From positions 116,930 through 180,929 of the forward strand of contig BDDD01002396.1 in NCBI GenBank assembly GCA_001972305.1: 64,000 nucleotides of DNA. The letters run 5' to 3'. How positions within the stretch are numbered: the first letter of the stretch is position 1; every line of letters begins with the position of its first letter. Below the pieces are notes generated by a model that worked only from the letters and a program-made list of their open reading frames with translations, searched no databases and was not told the DNA's origin. The position numbers and the translations under genes were made by a program. Source of the stretch: Cephalotus follicularis (taxonomy: Eukaryota; Streptophyta; Magnoliopsida; Oxalidales; Cephalotaceae). Below are positions 35,344 to 46,627 of this stretch, one piece after another.

Positions 35344-36726
35344 TCACGATTCAGCAGGAGCAGGGGCATTGGAATCGGAGGATGAATCGCCTTCATCGCC
35401 CGAAGTGTCTGTGCAATGATCGAAAATCTTGGCGGCGGCAAGATTACGTTCTATTCTTTTAAGACGCCTCTTAACGACTCTTAGATCGTAGTAGACGCCT
35501 TCATCAACATTTTCGTAATCGGCATGAAGTATTTTATGATCTTCCGCCAAACTAGCGAGTTGCATTTTGATTTGCTTAAGTTGACCATCAAAAGAAGCTT
35601 GCATGGAAGCAAACTGGGATTGCATCATCTCCATCATCCTGTCAAAGTTAGTAGTGGATGAGGAGCCTTGAGCTTGGGCAGGGGCAGTGTGTGCTTGAGC
35701 AGGGGCAGCTTGTTCTTGACCTTCCCAAGGAGGGTTGTCCTCTTGCTCCTCCCTTGCAATCCTTGGAGCTTGATCCGTTCTGGGGCAATACGTCCAGATT
35801 CCTTGCTGTTTCTTCCATCCCATCCGATTTAGCGTGCTCTTATTCTATGTGTCTTCTTTCTTTAGCTTTGTGGCAACCTCTCCTTCTAGGCGAATGTGAA
35901 AGTGTAGGAAGACTTTGGTGAGAATAGAGCCAAAAGGTAAAACAGATTTCTTTTGGGAAAAGGCTCTAACCATTGTCTTAAGCATAAGGAGGGGAAAGCA
36001 AAACTCAATCTTTGAAAGAATGCACCACATTAGAAAGACTTGCATTCTTGACAACTTAGCATACCCTCCACCGGTGGGTAAGATTTGATGAACTATGAGA
36101 TGGTGGAGGAGTCTATGATCTACAGACAGACGATTCGTGGTTAGTGCCATATTAGGATGCACATTTGGATCGTTCGGGTACAAAATCGACAAGATTTGGT
36201 TAGGGTGAAAACCCTCAACCTCCGGCCATTTCTTATGTTCAAAGACATAAAGATCGGTGTGTGGAATATGTAGTATGGAAGCTAGAATCCTAGCATTTAA
36301 GTAGATTCTTTCTCCTTTAACAGAAGAAGTGAGGGCAAATTCCTCATTGTGGTTGGAAGCCATTCTAAGATTAGAATAGAATCCTTTGACTAATTTGATA
36401 TAGAATGGATCAGAAATTTGGACTAGAGGAATGAGATTGAGGTCCTCTAACCAAGATACGAAAGAGAATTCGGAGGAACAGAAGTTTAAATCAATGTTTC
36501 TTCCTCCCATAACCCTTTTGTGCACAAAAGTGACACTCCTCAAAGGAATGGGTGAATGCTCTTCGGATTCGAAATCCGATTGAAGAGCAAGGTCGGGAGC
36601 TGGTTCTCTAATATCCACCCTCTGCTTTTTAGCAGATTTTGGAGGCTGAGATGAAGAAGCTCCCTTCTTTTTGCCAACCCGTTTTGTTCTAGCCATTTTG
36701 TGGAACAGGTGGTGTGCACAAGACAA
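35344..36726 (-). pseudogene. E6 extra ORF downstream of pol, plant-transposon-protein-like
   Basis: A 461-codon reading on the pol strand, broken only by one in-frame TAG (about 35845), in the place where SIRE elements carry an env-like ORF. The likely start is the second Met at 36693 (MARTKRVGKKKG), followed by a basic nuclear-signal-like stretch (KSAKKQRVD). The middle (ISDPFYIKLVKGFYSNLRM, VKGERIYLNARILASILHIP, HHLIVHQILPTGGGYAKLSRMQ, FLMWCIL) resembles the 'putative plant transposon protein' domain seen in many plant repeat proteins. The C-terminus is A/Q/P-rich, then a probable coiled coil (MMEMMQSQFASMQASFDGQ) and an acidic D/S tail. I see no signal peptide and no clear transmembrane or fusion feature, so an envelope role is not supported. 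Confidence 0.7.
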
Positions 36727-37304
36727 ATATATAGAGAATGATAAAAACGAATGATTAGGACGACACGAAAACTGTTTTTGATGATCGATAAGTGATCAGT
36801 GAGTGGTTTACGACCTAATAGAGTGATTTTTGATGAAAAATAAAGAGAGACGAAATTTTTTTAAAATCTCAGGAAAGGGGGAAAATGAGAAAAAAGAACA
36901 TGAGGTCGACTTTTTATGAAGAAGTCGATTTCTGATGAAAAGACGTCGACATGATTCGAAAAGAGGTCGATGCGATCTTAAAGATATAGCTACAAAAACG
37001 GTGCGTTTTGAAAAGCATCGATGCAATTTAAAAGCAGTCGACGTGTTTTAGTGAAAAACAAAGGAGTCGATGTTTTTCAACAAGGATCGACGGCATTTTC
37101 ATACGGAAGGATTTTTCCAGAAAAGGAGTCGACGTGTTTTAGCAAAGCATAAAATTTCCAGAAAAGAAGTCGACCCTTTTGTAAAACACAGTAGAAAAAT
37201 CAACCAAAAACAGAACAAAAACCAATGAAAATCATCTCATCAATTATGCACTCAGTCTAACATATCATTCAAACATCATAAACATCATTCAATCTCACAT
37301 AAAC
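36727..37304 (-). other. E6 spacer between pol and extra ORF, with TCGAC motifs
   Basis: 578 bp without a gene. A second cluster of GTCGAC/GTCGA(T) motifs lies at about 36900-37165, just upstream of the extra ORF start on the minus strand. It is outside the LTR, so it could serve as a promoter-like region for that ORF; this is inference. Confidence 0.6.
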
Positions 37305-39316
37305 CTAATTCCCCTCTAAATTTAGAAAAAGTGTTCTCATATAAGGGCTTTGTGAAAATGTCCGCGAATTGTTCTTCGGTCGGAACAAAAACTAGTTCTA
37401 TATCACCCTTTTCAATATTGTCTTTGATGAAGTGATATCTAATGTCTATGTGCTTGGTTCTTGAGTGATGAACAGGATTTTTCCCTAAGCAAATAGCACC
37501 AGTGTTATCACACCTAATTGGTATTTTTCAAAAGTAAACCCATAATCAAGGAGTTGTTGCTTCATCCACATTACTTGTGGACAACAACTACCTGCAGCAA
37601 TATATTCAGCTTCAGTAGTTGAAAGAGCTACTGAATTTTGTTTCTTGCTAAACCAAGAAATGAGCATATTGCCTAAGAATTGACAAGTACAACTTGTGCT
37701 TTTCCTATCCACCTTATATCCTCCGAAATCGGCATCGGAGTAAGTGTGAAGGTCAAATGTTGATTTCCTAGGATACCATAATCCTAAGGTCGGTGTATAT
37801 GCTAAATACTTAAAAATGCGCTAACGGCATGCAAATGTGATTCTTTTGGGCAAGCTTGAAATCTAGCACACAAACAAACACTAAATAATATATCCGGCCT
37901 ACTTGCCGTTAAATAGAGCAAAGATCCTATCATACTCCTATATAGTTTTTGATCGATTGACTTACCTTGCTCATCCTTGTCAAGCTTTGTTGTTGTGCTC
38001 ATGGGTGTCTTGATCTTTTTAGCACTCTCCATCCCAAATCTCTTAAGTAAGTCTTTGACATACTTTGCTTGATTGATGAAGATGCCTTCCTCCAATTGTT
38101 TGACTTGGAGTCCGAGGAAATAATTGAGCTCACCCATCATGCTCATCTCGAATTCCACCTGCATAATCTTAGCAAAGTTCTTGCACAAGTTTTGGTTAGT
38201 AGAACCGAAAATGATATCATCTACATACACTTGAACAATCAAAATTTCATTTTTGACAGATTTTGTAAAAAGAGTAATGTCAATAGTGCCTCTTTTAAAA
38301 CCATTTTCAAGTAAATATCCACTAAGCTTTTCATACCAAGCTCTTGGAGCTTGTTTTAGTCCATATAAAGCCTTTGAAAGCTTAAAAACATGATTGGGAT
38401 AATAGGGGTTTTCAAATCCGGGAGGTTGTTCCACATAAACTTCCTCCTTAATTAACCCGTTTAAAAACGCACTTTTGACATCCATTTGAAATAGAGTAAA
38501 ATCTTTGAAAGATGCATATGCAAGTAACATACGAATAGATTCTAGTCTTGCTACGGGTGCATAAGATTCATCAAAGTCTATTCCCTCTTCTTGGAAAATA
38601 GTCCATGTATATCTAGAAAAATCGTCTACAATGACCATGGCATATGATTTTTCTCCTAGGCTTCTAACATCTATTGGTCCAAATAAATCTAGATGTAAAA
38701 GTTGCAAAGGCCTAGTTGTGGATACTATGTTCTTGCTTTGAAAAGAGGCTCTAGTTTGTTTACCATATCGGCATACATCACAAATTCTATCCTTTTCAAA
38801 GCTAATCTTAGGTAGTCCTTTAACTAGTTCATGTTTCAAAAGTTTTGAAATGGTTGACATTCCTACATGACCTAGTCTTCTATGCCATAGCCAACTATCA
38901 TTGTTCATGGAAACTAAGCATTTAATATTTACTAAGTCATCTATATCTACTATATAAACATTTCCATGCCTATGTCCAATAAGTTTTACTAGGCCACTAT
39001 TTATGTCTATGACTTTACATAAGTCCTTTTCAAAAATGACCTTACAATCCTTGTCACATAATTGACTTATGCTCAAGAGATTGTGCTTAAGTCCCTCTAC
39101 AAATAACACATTATGAATAGAAGTTTTGAGATTACCTATGGAGCCAACACCTTTGATTTTTCCTTTTGCATTGTCTCCGAAAGTTACTTCTCCTCCTTCT
39201 TTTGATTCATAATTGACAAAAAGACTCTTGTCACCCGTCATATGCTTGGAGCATCCACTATCCAAGTACCATTGTGTCTTCTTGGATAATGCCTTCAAGC
39301 ACACCTTCAAGCACAA
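37305..39316 (-). pseudogene. E6 pol: protease, partial integrase fused to RT, RNase H
   Basis: The main frame (37802-39316, 504 residues) starts with protease ([14 protein letters not shown]19) and integrase zinc residues H145, H150, C179, C182. The first integrase aspartate is in LLHLDLFGP (D210). At about residue 238 (near 38600), right after DDFSRYTW, it jumps in frame to RT ([22 protein letters not shown]). The rest of the integrase core and the RT fingers, roughly 1 kb, are deleted. RT has [12 protein letters not shown] (D279) and YVDDIIFGS (D366, D367). Frameshifts near 37810 and 37495 separate RNase H (LSTTEAEYIAAGSC at 37600, EEQFADIFTKPL at about 37350). Family: SIRE/Maximus-like copia. 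Confidence 0.88.
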
Positions 39317-39319
39317 AAT

Positions 39320-40642
39320 TCAAGTTTGTGTTTGAGGTACCCAACAAATTTTGGGTCCTTTAGGGTTAGTCAAAATAGTTCCTTTCGGAACCCAACTTCT
39401 TTTTGTTCTAGAGAAGTTTAAATCATTTAATACATTTTGTTTATAGAAACAAGAAGTAGAGGTGTGTCCATGATTACCACAAGTATTACAAGATACAACT
39501 ACATTATTTCTTCTATGGAAACATGATGAAAATGCATGACCATATCTACCACAATGTGTACATATAATGTTTTTCTTACTAGTGGCATTCCTCTTACGAT
39601 AACATTGTGAGTGTGTGTGTCCATATTTACCACAAAAATTGCATGATCTAGACAAGTTCTTCCTAAACATGGCATTTTTCTTATGGAAGCAAGTAAAGGA
39701 GGTATGTCCTATTTTACCACAATAATCACACATGCTTTTCTTTTTAATCTTGGCCTTATTGACCTTTTCCTTTTCAATTTTCTCTTTTCGATCAAAGAAT
39801 GTTTGATAAAGCTTGACATTATTCATTTCCTGAAATCCTAGTCCCGCTTTATCAAATACGCATCTTTGCATTCCAAGAAGTTTTTCAAGCTTCTCACTAC
39901 TATTAGAGAATTTTGAAAAGGTTTTCTTTAAGGCCTCTATCGCTTCCTTGAGATTTTTGTTTTCCTTAACAAGGTAAGCTATTTCATTTTCAAGGAGGTC
40001 TACCTCAATTTCGTTTGAGGTTTCTTCCTTAGCAAATTTTAGATCATCATTTTCATATGTCAAAGACTTAACCTTTTTCTTTAAAGAAGCAATCATGGAA
40101 CTATATTTTTCTACTAACAAGACAAGTTCGTCATATGTTACCTCATCATTTTCTTCTTCTTCTTGATCATCCAAGGCCATCAATGCTATTTGAGCTACCT
40201 CTTCGTTTGTGTCTTCATCCGAGCTGGATTCATCGCTATCATCCCAAGTTGCAATCATAGCCTTCTTCTTCTTCTTTACTAAGTCCTTCTTCTTTAGGCG
40301 AGGGCAATCACTTTTGTAGTGCCCCTGTTTATTGCATTCGTAGCATATGATTTATTCAATCTTGCTTGCCTCTCCCTTTTGGTGGAATTTCTTATTTGGC
40401 CTCCCACCAAATTTCTTAATGCCGGCAAGAAACTTCTTGAATATCCAGGTGATAAAAGCAAGTTCTTCATCATCATCATCATCATCATCCTCGGAGTCTT
40501 CAGTTTGGGATGACTTCAAAGCTACAATCTTTTTCTTCTTCTTCTCCTTTTCTTCATCGTGATCTTTCTTTTGCATTGACAATTCATGAGTCATCAATGA
40601 CCCAAGGAGATCTTCCAATGCGAGGACATTGAGGTTCTTTGC
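39320..40642 (-). pseudogene. E6 gag with five zinc knuckles, 5' truncated
   Basis: Starts within the UBN2-like gag core at the LTR junction (NLNVLALEDLLGSLMTHEL), followed by an acidic tract (EDSEDDDDDDDEE). One in-frame stop near 40350 precedes a first knuckle CYECNKQGHYKSDC (40306-40350). A long heptad-like coiled-coil region follows (residues 40-130 of the 39320-40258 frame). Then come four regularly spaced CCHC knuckles at residues 177-190, 206-219, 233-246 and 257-270, each C-x2-C-x4-H-x4-C. The tail WVPKGT...KICWVP is typical of SIRE gag ends. The 5' part of gag, the leader and the 5' LTR are gone, replaced by an LTR fragment at 40643. Confidence 0.88.
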
Positions 40643-41449
40643 TGTCACACCCCGTTTACAATAAACGCAGCATTAAAGCGGTAAAGGCAATTAACAAATA
40701 ATACAGCTCATGCAAAACCGTGAAATTTAAAACTTTTCCAAGCATAACAGTTGCGGAAGCATAAAAGAACATAAGCTGTCAACACGTAACGTGCGTCCCA
40801 TACCGCACGCTACCCAAATACAGGTCATAAAAGTTAATCGCCCATAAAACGGAGCGTGAACAATACAATGCAATATAACATTCCTTCAGAAACAGAACCA
40901 TAATAATGGAACATTATTCATCAATACATCGATTCAATTATTACAAAGATCCATAACGTTTCTCAAAAGCAGAAACAACATAAACTCCAGTTTGCTCCAC
41001 GGAGCTCAACGGTAGCAAACCGCTGCATCAACCTGAAATCAATCTGAAACTGTAGGGGGGTTAGCCTTTGTCCTCACTCGGCTAAGTCATAACAGTAAAT
41101 CGGGATAAACATAATGCATGTCATGATATGAATGCATAAATGATGCAGTGCAGTGGAGGCCCAGTTTATACATATATGAAAATACGTATATCAGTACAGT
41201 AAGGTGTTACATATATAAGAAATATATGTATACAGTAACAGTACAGTACAGTATGTCCACATAGGACCACAACAGGCAGTTTGTCCACATAGGACCACAA
41301 TAACAGTCAAGATGTCCACACAGGACCACAACAGGCAGTTTGTCCACATAGGACCACAATAACAGTCAGGATGTCCACACAGAACCACAACAACAACAGT
41401 CAGGATGTCCACACAGGACCACAACAGGCAGTCAGGATGTCCACACAGG
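40643..41449 (-). repeat. E4-type LTR fragment, minus orientation
   Basis: The plus strand starts TGTCACACCCCG at 40643, the reverse complement of the LTR end GGGGTGTGACA. Blocks such as GGTTAGCCTTTGTCCTCACT match the reverse complement of 51896-51925 and 24709-24740. It adjoins the broken E6 gag, so it was probably an insertion in gag. Its other half is missing: at about 41449 it joins an unrelated LTR in the opposite orientation. Its internal VNTR is at 41236-41450. Confidence 0.8.
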
Positions 41450-41450
41450 T
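41236..41450. repeat. 27-bp minisatellite (GTCCACATAGGACCACAA)
   Basis: Seven or so tandem copies of a unit with TGTCCACA(T/C)AGGACCACAA followed by CAGGCAG or TAACAGTCAG. Each unit contains the inverted pair GTCC...GGAC. A looser version occurs at about 24440-24500 in the E4 LTR. Confidence 0.85.
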
Positions 41451-43381
41451 GGAAGAAACTTACTTCATAAGCCATGGAAACTTACCTCATAAGCCATCCT
41501 TCTATTTAATGGCAAAGAAGCTTGAAGTCATTCATTTTTTTGGGCTGAGAAAGAGAGTACTCCTGCTGAGAATGAAGTGGGGAATTTGTGGAGATCAAAA
41601 GAGAAAGGAATTCCAAGGCAAAGGTAAGGAAATTCTATACCCATCTATGTCAAAGCTTCCTCTGTTTTGAATCAAAAATTTTCAGCAGATAGTTTAATTC
41701 ATATCTTACGGATTTCTTGATGGCATTTTGAATGGTTTAATGTTTTGAAAACCCCAAGATGTCTAATTTAACTTTCATGTTTTATGAATCTTGAGATTCT
41801 ATCTAATTCTTAATGAAAAACTATGTTTTCTTCTACTGCTCAGGTCACGTTTTCAAAAGGAAACTGCAACTTTAAAAATTCATTGCAGCTTCGTTTCTCA
41901 ATGGAATTTTATGGTTTGTATCTCTGTAGATTCATTGAGATGTCTGCTTTAACTTCTATGTTTTAAGTTTTCTATGATAATGACTGTTTCTATACGAAAT
42001 ATGTATTTTAGAAAAGTTGTGCAAAACTGTTTTCTAAAGGTTTTTAAGTTAATTACTCAAAGTGATGAGAAATGTTTTATGATTATGAAATGAATGTTTC
42101 TATATGATAAACCAGTTTTAAAAGTGTTGTACAAAGCTATTTTATAAATGTTTTATGAAATGATTTTATGAATTCATTTGAGTTAATAACTCAAATGAAG
42201 AGAAACGTTTTTGAAATGTGAAAGAAATGTTTTTATGATTGCTTTGAGCTGATCACTCAAAGTAAATGAATGAATGAACCACCTTGGATTGCGATCTTCC
42301 AAGGGGAATGGAGCGAGATGCTCAAATGTTAATGGAGCCGAGCGTGCTCACGGACATGCATGTGATGTAAGGATAGTAGTCGGGGAGTGCACAATGCCCC
42401 GGTGAAGCGGTGTAAATGGGTTCATTAAGAGTTTTTAAACCACAAGTTTTATGAAAGGTTCTGGTTATGACCAGACAATGGTTTTCAATGAAAGTATGTT
42501 TTCAAGTTTGGCTGAGATATATGCCACAAGAATGTATAAACGGAAAACGTTTTGATTGTTTTCAAGTATGTTGGTTATATATACCAGAAAATGTATGATT
42601 TTAGAAATGTTCTGGTTTTCATAAAACTAGAAAATGATTTTCAAAGATATTTTGAAAAGTATGATGATGAAATGTTTTGATATAAATTATCAAAAGTAAC
42701 AGATTCCGATAACGTTTTATGACTATGATTCTTACTGGGCTCTTAAAAGCTCACTCCTTTCAATGTCTTGTTTTCAAATTAATCTTCCAGGAAACGTTGA
42801 ACGTGAAGTTGCGAGCTTTAGTGGAAGTTCGCGAAGGAAGAGTAAGGAAAGAAAGTAGGATATGCTATGAAGTTATGTTTTAATGCCATGTGTTAATGTT
42901 TTCCGCTGTGTAATGTGTTATGATAGACGATGTATAGATGTTAAAGTATAGAAGTGAATGTTATAGATTATGACGTTTTCGAATAAGATGACGACGTTTA
43001 GAAACTGTGTTGAAAGTTATTGAACATACTTGAGAGTAAGAGAAGTTAATGATAAAGGTGAGATTATGATTGTTTTATGATGTAATAAGTTTATGTTTTC
43101 CGCTGTGAAAGGTTACATGTTAAGAAAAGTTAGAATGAAGGATCTTAGAAATGATCATGATAATGATATTTTGAAATTGAATTTTCAAAGATATAAGCAT
43201 ATGCGATCCTGTGAAGTTATTAAGTAATAACGTTAGATTTTAAATCTAAGTCAAGATTAAACGGTATGAAATGGATCGTTAAATGATTAACGATTTGATG
43301 GTCAAAGGTTACACCCACGTAACGCACCGATCTTCGGAGCTCGCTTTGAGCTTAAAGCGGACTCGGGTCGGGGGCGCTACA
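41450..43381 (+). repeat. S1-type LTR fragment, plus orientation
   Basis: Homologous to S1 in sense orientation: CCTTCTATTTAATGGC at about 41498 matches the reverse complement near 4020. The block at 42270-42410 (GCACAATGCCCCGGTGAAGC) is shared with S1 and the E1 LTR. It ends at 43381 with CGGGTCGGGGGCGCTACA, aligning with the S1 and E1 LTR ends. The 5' few hundred bases are absent. Its right flank CTAGT does not match the left flank of 40643 (TTTGC). A 22-bp near-duplication (GAAACTTAC...CATAAGCCAT) sits at the junction. Confidence 0.82.
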
Positions 43382-44010
43382 CTAGTCATACTCGGTAGAC
43401 CCTTCCTAGCGACCAATAATGCGTTAATCAATTGTCGAAATGGTCTGATGAAAATAAGCTTATGAAATACGTCCTTGGATTTCAATGTTTTTTGTCTGGG
43501 TAAGCATTCTGGTGATTTCGATGAATTGAACGCAATCCATGCATTTCCCGATTATATTGATACACACTTTGACATTGATTTTGATGGAAATTTTAATGAT
43601 TGCATGCGTGATTTATAGGATGTCGATGGAGGTGATTTCGTTGATGCATTTAGTATGAAGCCATTAGAGCCAGTGGGTCCCTTGTCCACATCCTTACCTA
43701 AACCATCAATTAAGGAGCCTCCGAAACTTGAACTTAAAGAATTTCCCTTTACATTGAAATACTCGTCCTTTGTAGAAAACTAAACTCTTCCTGTTATTAT
43801 TTCATCTGATCTTACTCCCAATCAGGAAGAGGAGGTTATAGACCTACTCAAAGAAAATAAAGAGGCAATTGGTTGGACGATGGCTGACATCAAGGGAATT
43901 AGCCCTTCTATTTGCAAGCATCGCATAAATCTCATAGAAGGATCCAAACCTTCTAAAAACGGTAGTGAAGAGCAAGTCCCTTAATCAAAGAAGCCATACA
44001 AAAAGAAATC
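43382..44010 (+). pseudogene. E5 protease end and linker after the E6 interruption
   Basis: The reading resumes at LVILGRPFLATNNALINCRNGLMKISL, the conserved Athila block that normally follows the DTQP motif found at 33650. The linker (DDFDELNAIH, FPDYIDTHFDIDFDGN, LPKPSIKEPPKLELKEFP) and the pre-RT block (LTPNQEEEVIDLLKENKEAIGW, DIKGISPSICKHRI) follow. Stops occur near 43463, 43617, 43782 and 43983. Confidence 0.85.
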
Positions 44011-44870
44011 TTGAAATGGCTAGACAATGGGATCATTTATCCCATTTTGGATAGTCAATGGGTGAGTCCAGTTCACGTTGTCCCGAAGAAATCCAGAGTA
44101 ATGGTAGTGCAATCCTCCAGTGATGACTTACTTCCTACAAAAATCCAAACTGGATGGAGGGTGTGGATTGACTATCGAAAGTTGAATACAGCCACCTGGA
44201 AAGATCATTTTCCACTTCCGTTTATCGATCAAATGCTAGAAAGGTTGGTTGGTCATGAGTATTATTTTTTTCTCAATGGGTACTCTGGCTACAATCAAAT
44301 TCCCATCACTCTGCAAGATCAAGAGAAAAGTATGTTCACATGTCCTTTTGGAACATTTGCTTACCGACGCATGTCGTTTGGCCTTTGCAATGGCCCCGCT
44401 ACCTTCCAAAGGTCCATGATGAGTATTTTCTCTGACATGGTGGAAGGCTTTCTTGAAGTGTTTACGGATGACTTTTCTATGCATGGTTCCTCATTTTCTC
44501 AATGCCTTCATCACCTCAAATTAGTACTCGAAAGATGTCGAGAGAAGAACTTGGTGCTTATTCGGGAAAGATGCAATTTCATGGTGAAGAAGGGGATCGT
44601 TCTTGGACATGTAGTGTCAAAAGAAGGAATTCAAGTAGATAAAGCAAAAACAGAAGTCATCATTTGCCTCCACCTCACAATGTGAAAGACATCCGAGCAT
44701 TCCTTGGACATGCTGGTTTCTATCAAAGGTTCACCAAGGATTTTAGTAAGGTAGCACATCCCTTGACTTCGCTCCGAGCGAAACATCAAGATTTTGTTTT
44801 CTCTGACGAGTGCCTTGTAGCATTTAGCCGCTTAAAGAAGGAGGTCACTTATGCTCCTATCATTTAGGCA
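44011..44870 (+). pseudogene. E5 Athila-like reverse transcriptase
   Basis: An open frame of 224 codons with DNGIIYPILDSQWVSPVHVV, TGWRVWIDYRKLN, DHFPLPFIDQMLERL, GYSGYNQIPI, FTCPFGTFAYRRMSFGLCN, FSDMVEGFLEVFTDDFSMHG and GHVVSKEGIQVDKAK. This wording is specific to Athila-type RT. The motif A aspartate (normally FLDGYSG) is asparagine (FLNGYSG, codon 44275-44277), which would remove a metal ligand. A frameshift near 44665-44680 moves the end to 44664-44867 (RAFLGHAGFYQRFTKDFSKV). Confidence 0.9.
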
Positions 44871-45430
44871 CCGATTTGGACTGAGCCTTTTTGAATTATG
44901 TGTGACGCTTTCGATAGTGCCATTGGAGCTGTTCTTGACCAAAGAATGAATAAATTACCTCACATCATTTATTATGCAAGTAGGACCCTTTCTGACATGC
45001 AATTGAATTACACGACCACTGAGAAGGAGTTTTTAGCTGTGGTCTTTGGACTTGAGAAATTTTGATCGTATCTTTTAGGATCACATGTCATCGTGTAGAC
45101 TGATCATGCTACGATTAGGCATTTAATGAATAAAAAGGATGCAAAAGCGCGTCTTATCCGGAGGGTTCTGCTCCTTCAGGAATTTGACGTTGAAATTCGA
45201 GACAAGAAAGGAACTGAGAATTTGGTAGCTGTCCATTTATCCCGAATCTCCAACGTGCTCGAAGTCCATGGTCTGATTAATGAAAGTTTTCCTGATGAGC
45301 AGATTATGCGCGTTGAGAGAGAACCATGGTATGCGGATATAGTAAATTATCTTCTTACGGAAAGTGTACCATCCGAGTGGTCTGCTCAAGATAACCGTAG
45401 GTTTCTTTCGCAAGCGAAACACTTTTTCTG
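44871..45430 (+). pseudogene. E5 RNase H and linker
   Basis: RNase H reads IMCDAFDSAIGAVLDQR (first D), HIIYYASRTLSDMQLNYTTTEKEFLAVVF and [30 protein letters not shown]. Stops are near 44865, 44893, 45064 and 45097. The frame 45126-45431 carries the end of the domain ([16 protein letters not shown], where ADHLSR is usual) and the linker to integrase. Confidence 0.87.
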
Positions 45431-46627
45431 AGGTGATCCTTATCTTTTCAAAGCATGTTCGGATTTAATTTTGTGACGATGTGTTCCTTATCATGAGCAT
45501 CGCTCAATTCAGTCTTTTTGACATGATTAGGGATGTGGTGGCCATTTTGGCCTGACCAAGACAACGGCAAAGGTTTTATAATGTGGTTTTTATTGGCCAA
45601 CCATTTTTAAAGATGCTTTTCAGTACTGTAGGGCTTGTGCTTCCTGTCAATCTTTAGGCCGTGTGACGAAACGTAATATGATGCCTTTGACACCAATTTT
45701 GACGGTTGAAATTTTTATGTTTGGGGTATTGACTTTATGGGTCCGTTTCCCAACTCATTTGGGAATTTATATATCCTTCTGGCTGTTGATTATGTTTCAA
45801 AGTGGATAGAGGCGATTCCTTGTCCAACCAATGACAACTCCGTCGTTGTTAAATTTCTCAAGGAACATATATTTCTCTCGTTTTGGCACCCCACGTGCCA
45901 TTATCAGTGATAGGGATACTCATTTTTGCAATCGTTCTTTTGAAGCCCTTATGAAAAGGTATGGGATCACTCACAAGCACGCTACACCATATCATCCCAA
46001 ACAAGTGATCAATTTGAGGTGTCTAATTGCCAAATCAAGCAAATTCTTGAAAAAATAGTCAACCCCAATAGAAAGGATTGGTTCATGCGACTTGTGGATG
46101 CTTTATGGGCTTACCAAACCTCTTTAAAGACTGAACTTAGTCAATCTCCTTATCGGCTTGTGTATGGTAAAGCTTGTAATCTTCCTGTGGAGGTAGAATA
46201 TCGAGCCTTTTGGGCTATTAAGCAATTTAATTTTGATTGTTCCAGTGAGAGTAGTCATCGTGTGCTTCGATTATCTGAGTTAGAAGAAATCCGAAATGAT
46301 GCGTACGATAATGCGAAGATTTCCAAAGAAAAGACCAAGGCCTTTCATGATGGCTGGATTTTACGGAAATTTTTCGAAGTAGGAGACAAGGTTCTTTTAT
46401 ATAATTCACGTGTATATTTGTTTCCTGGAAAATTGAGATCCCGTTGGGATGACCCGTATATTGTTAAAAATGTTTTCTCACATGGTGTTTTTGAGATTTG
46501 TAAGCCAGGTACTGAAGACGTGTTCAAGGTCAATAGGCAGCGATTGAAGACATTTTTAGAGATTTCGGCTGCGCCGATGGAGGAGGCTATGGACTTGCAT
46601 GAGCCTCCTTGTTTTGAGCCTCCGTGA
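45431..46627 (+). pseudogene. E5 integrase
   Basis: The zinc region is broken up by stops (GGHFGLTKTTAKVL, CRACASCQSLGRV). The core has frameshifts, with DRDTHFCNRSFEALMKRYGITHKHATPYHP at 45831-46058 showing the second aspartate region; the glutamate region is out of frame near 46000. The C-terminal portion is open at 46019-46627 (DALWAYQTSLKTELSQSPYRLVYGKACNLPVEVEY, RKFFEVGDKVLLYNSR, LRSRWDDPYIVK, FKVNRQRLK). No chromodomain is present, as expected for Athila. Confidence 0.88.
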
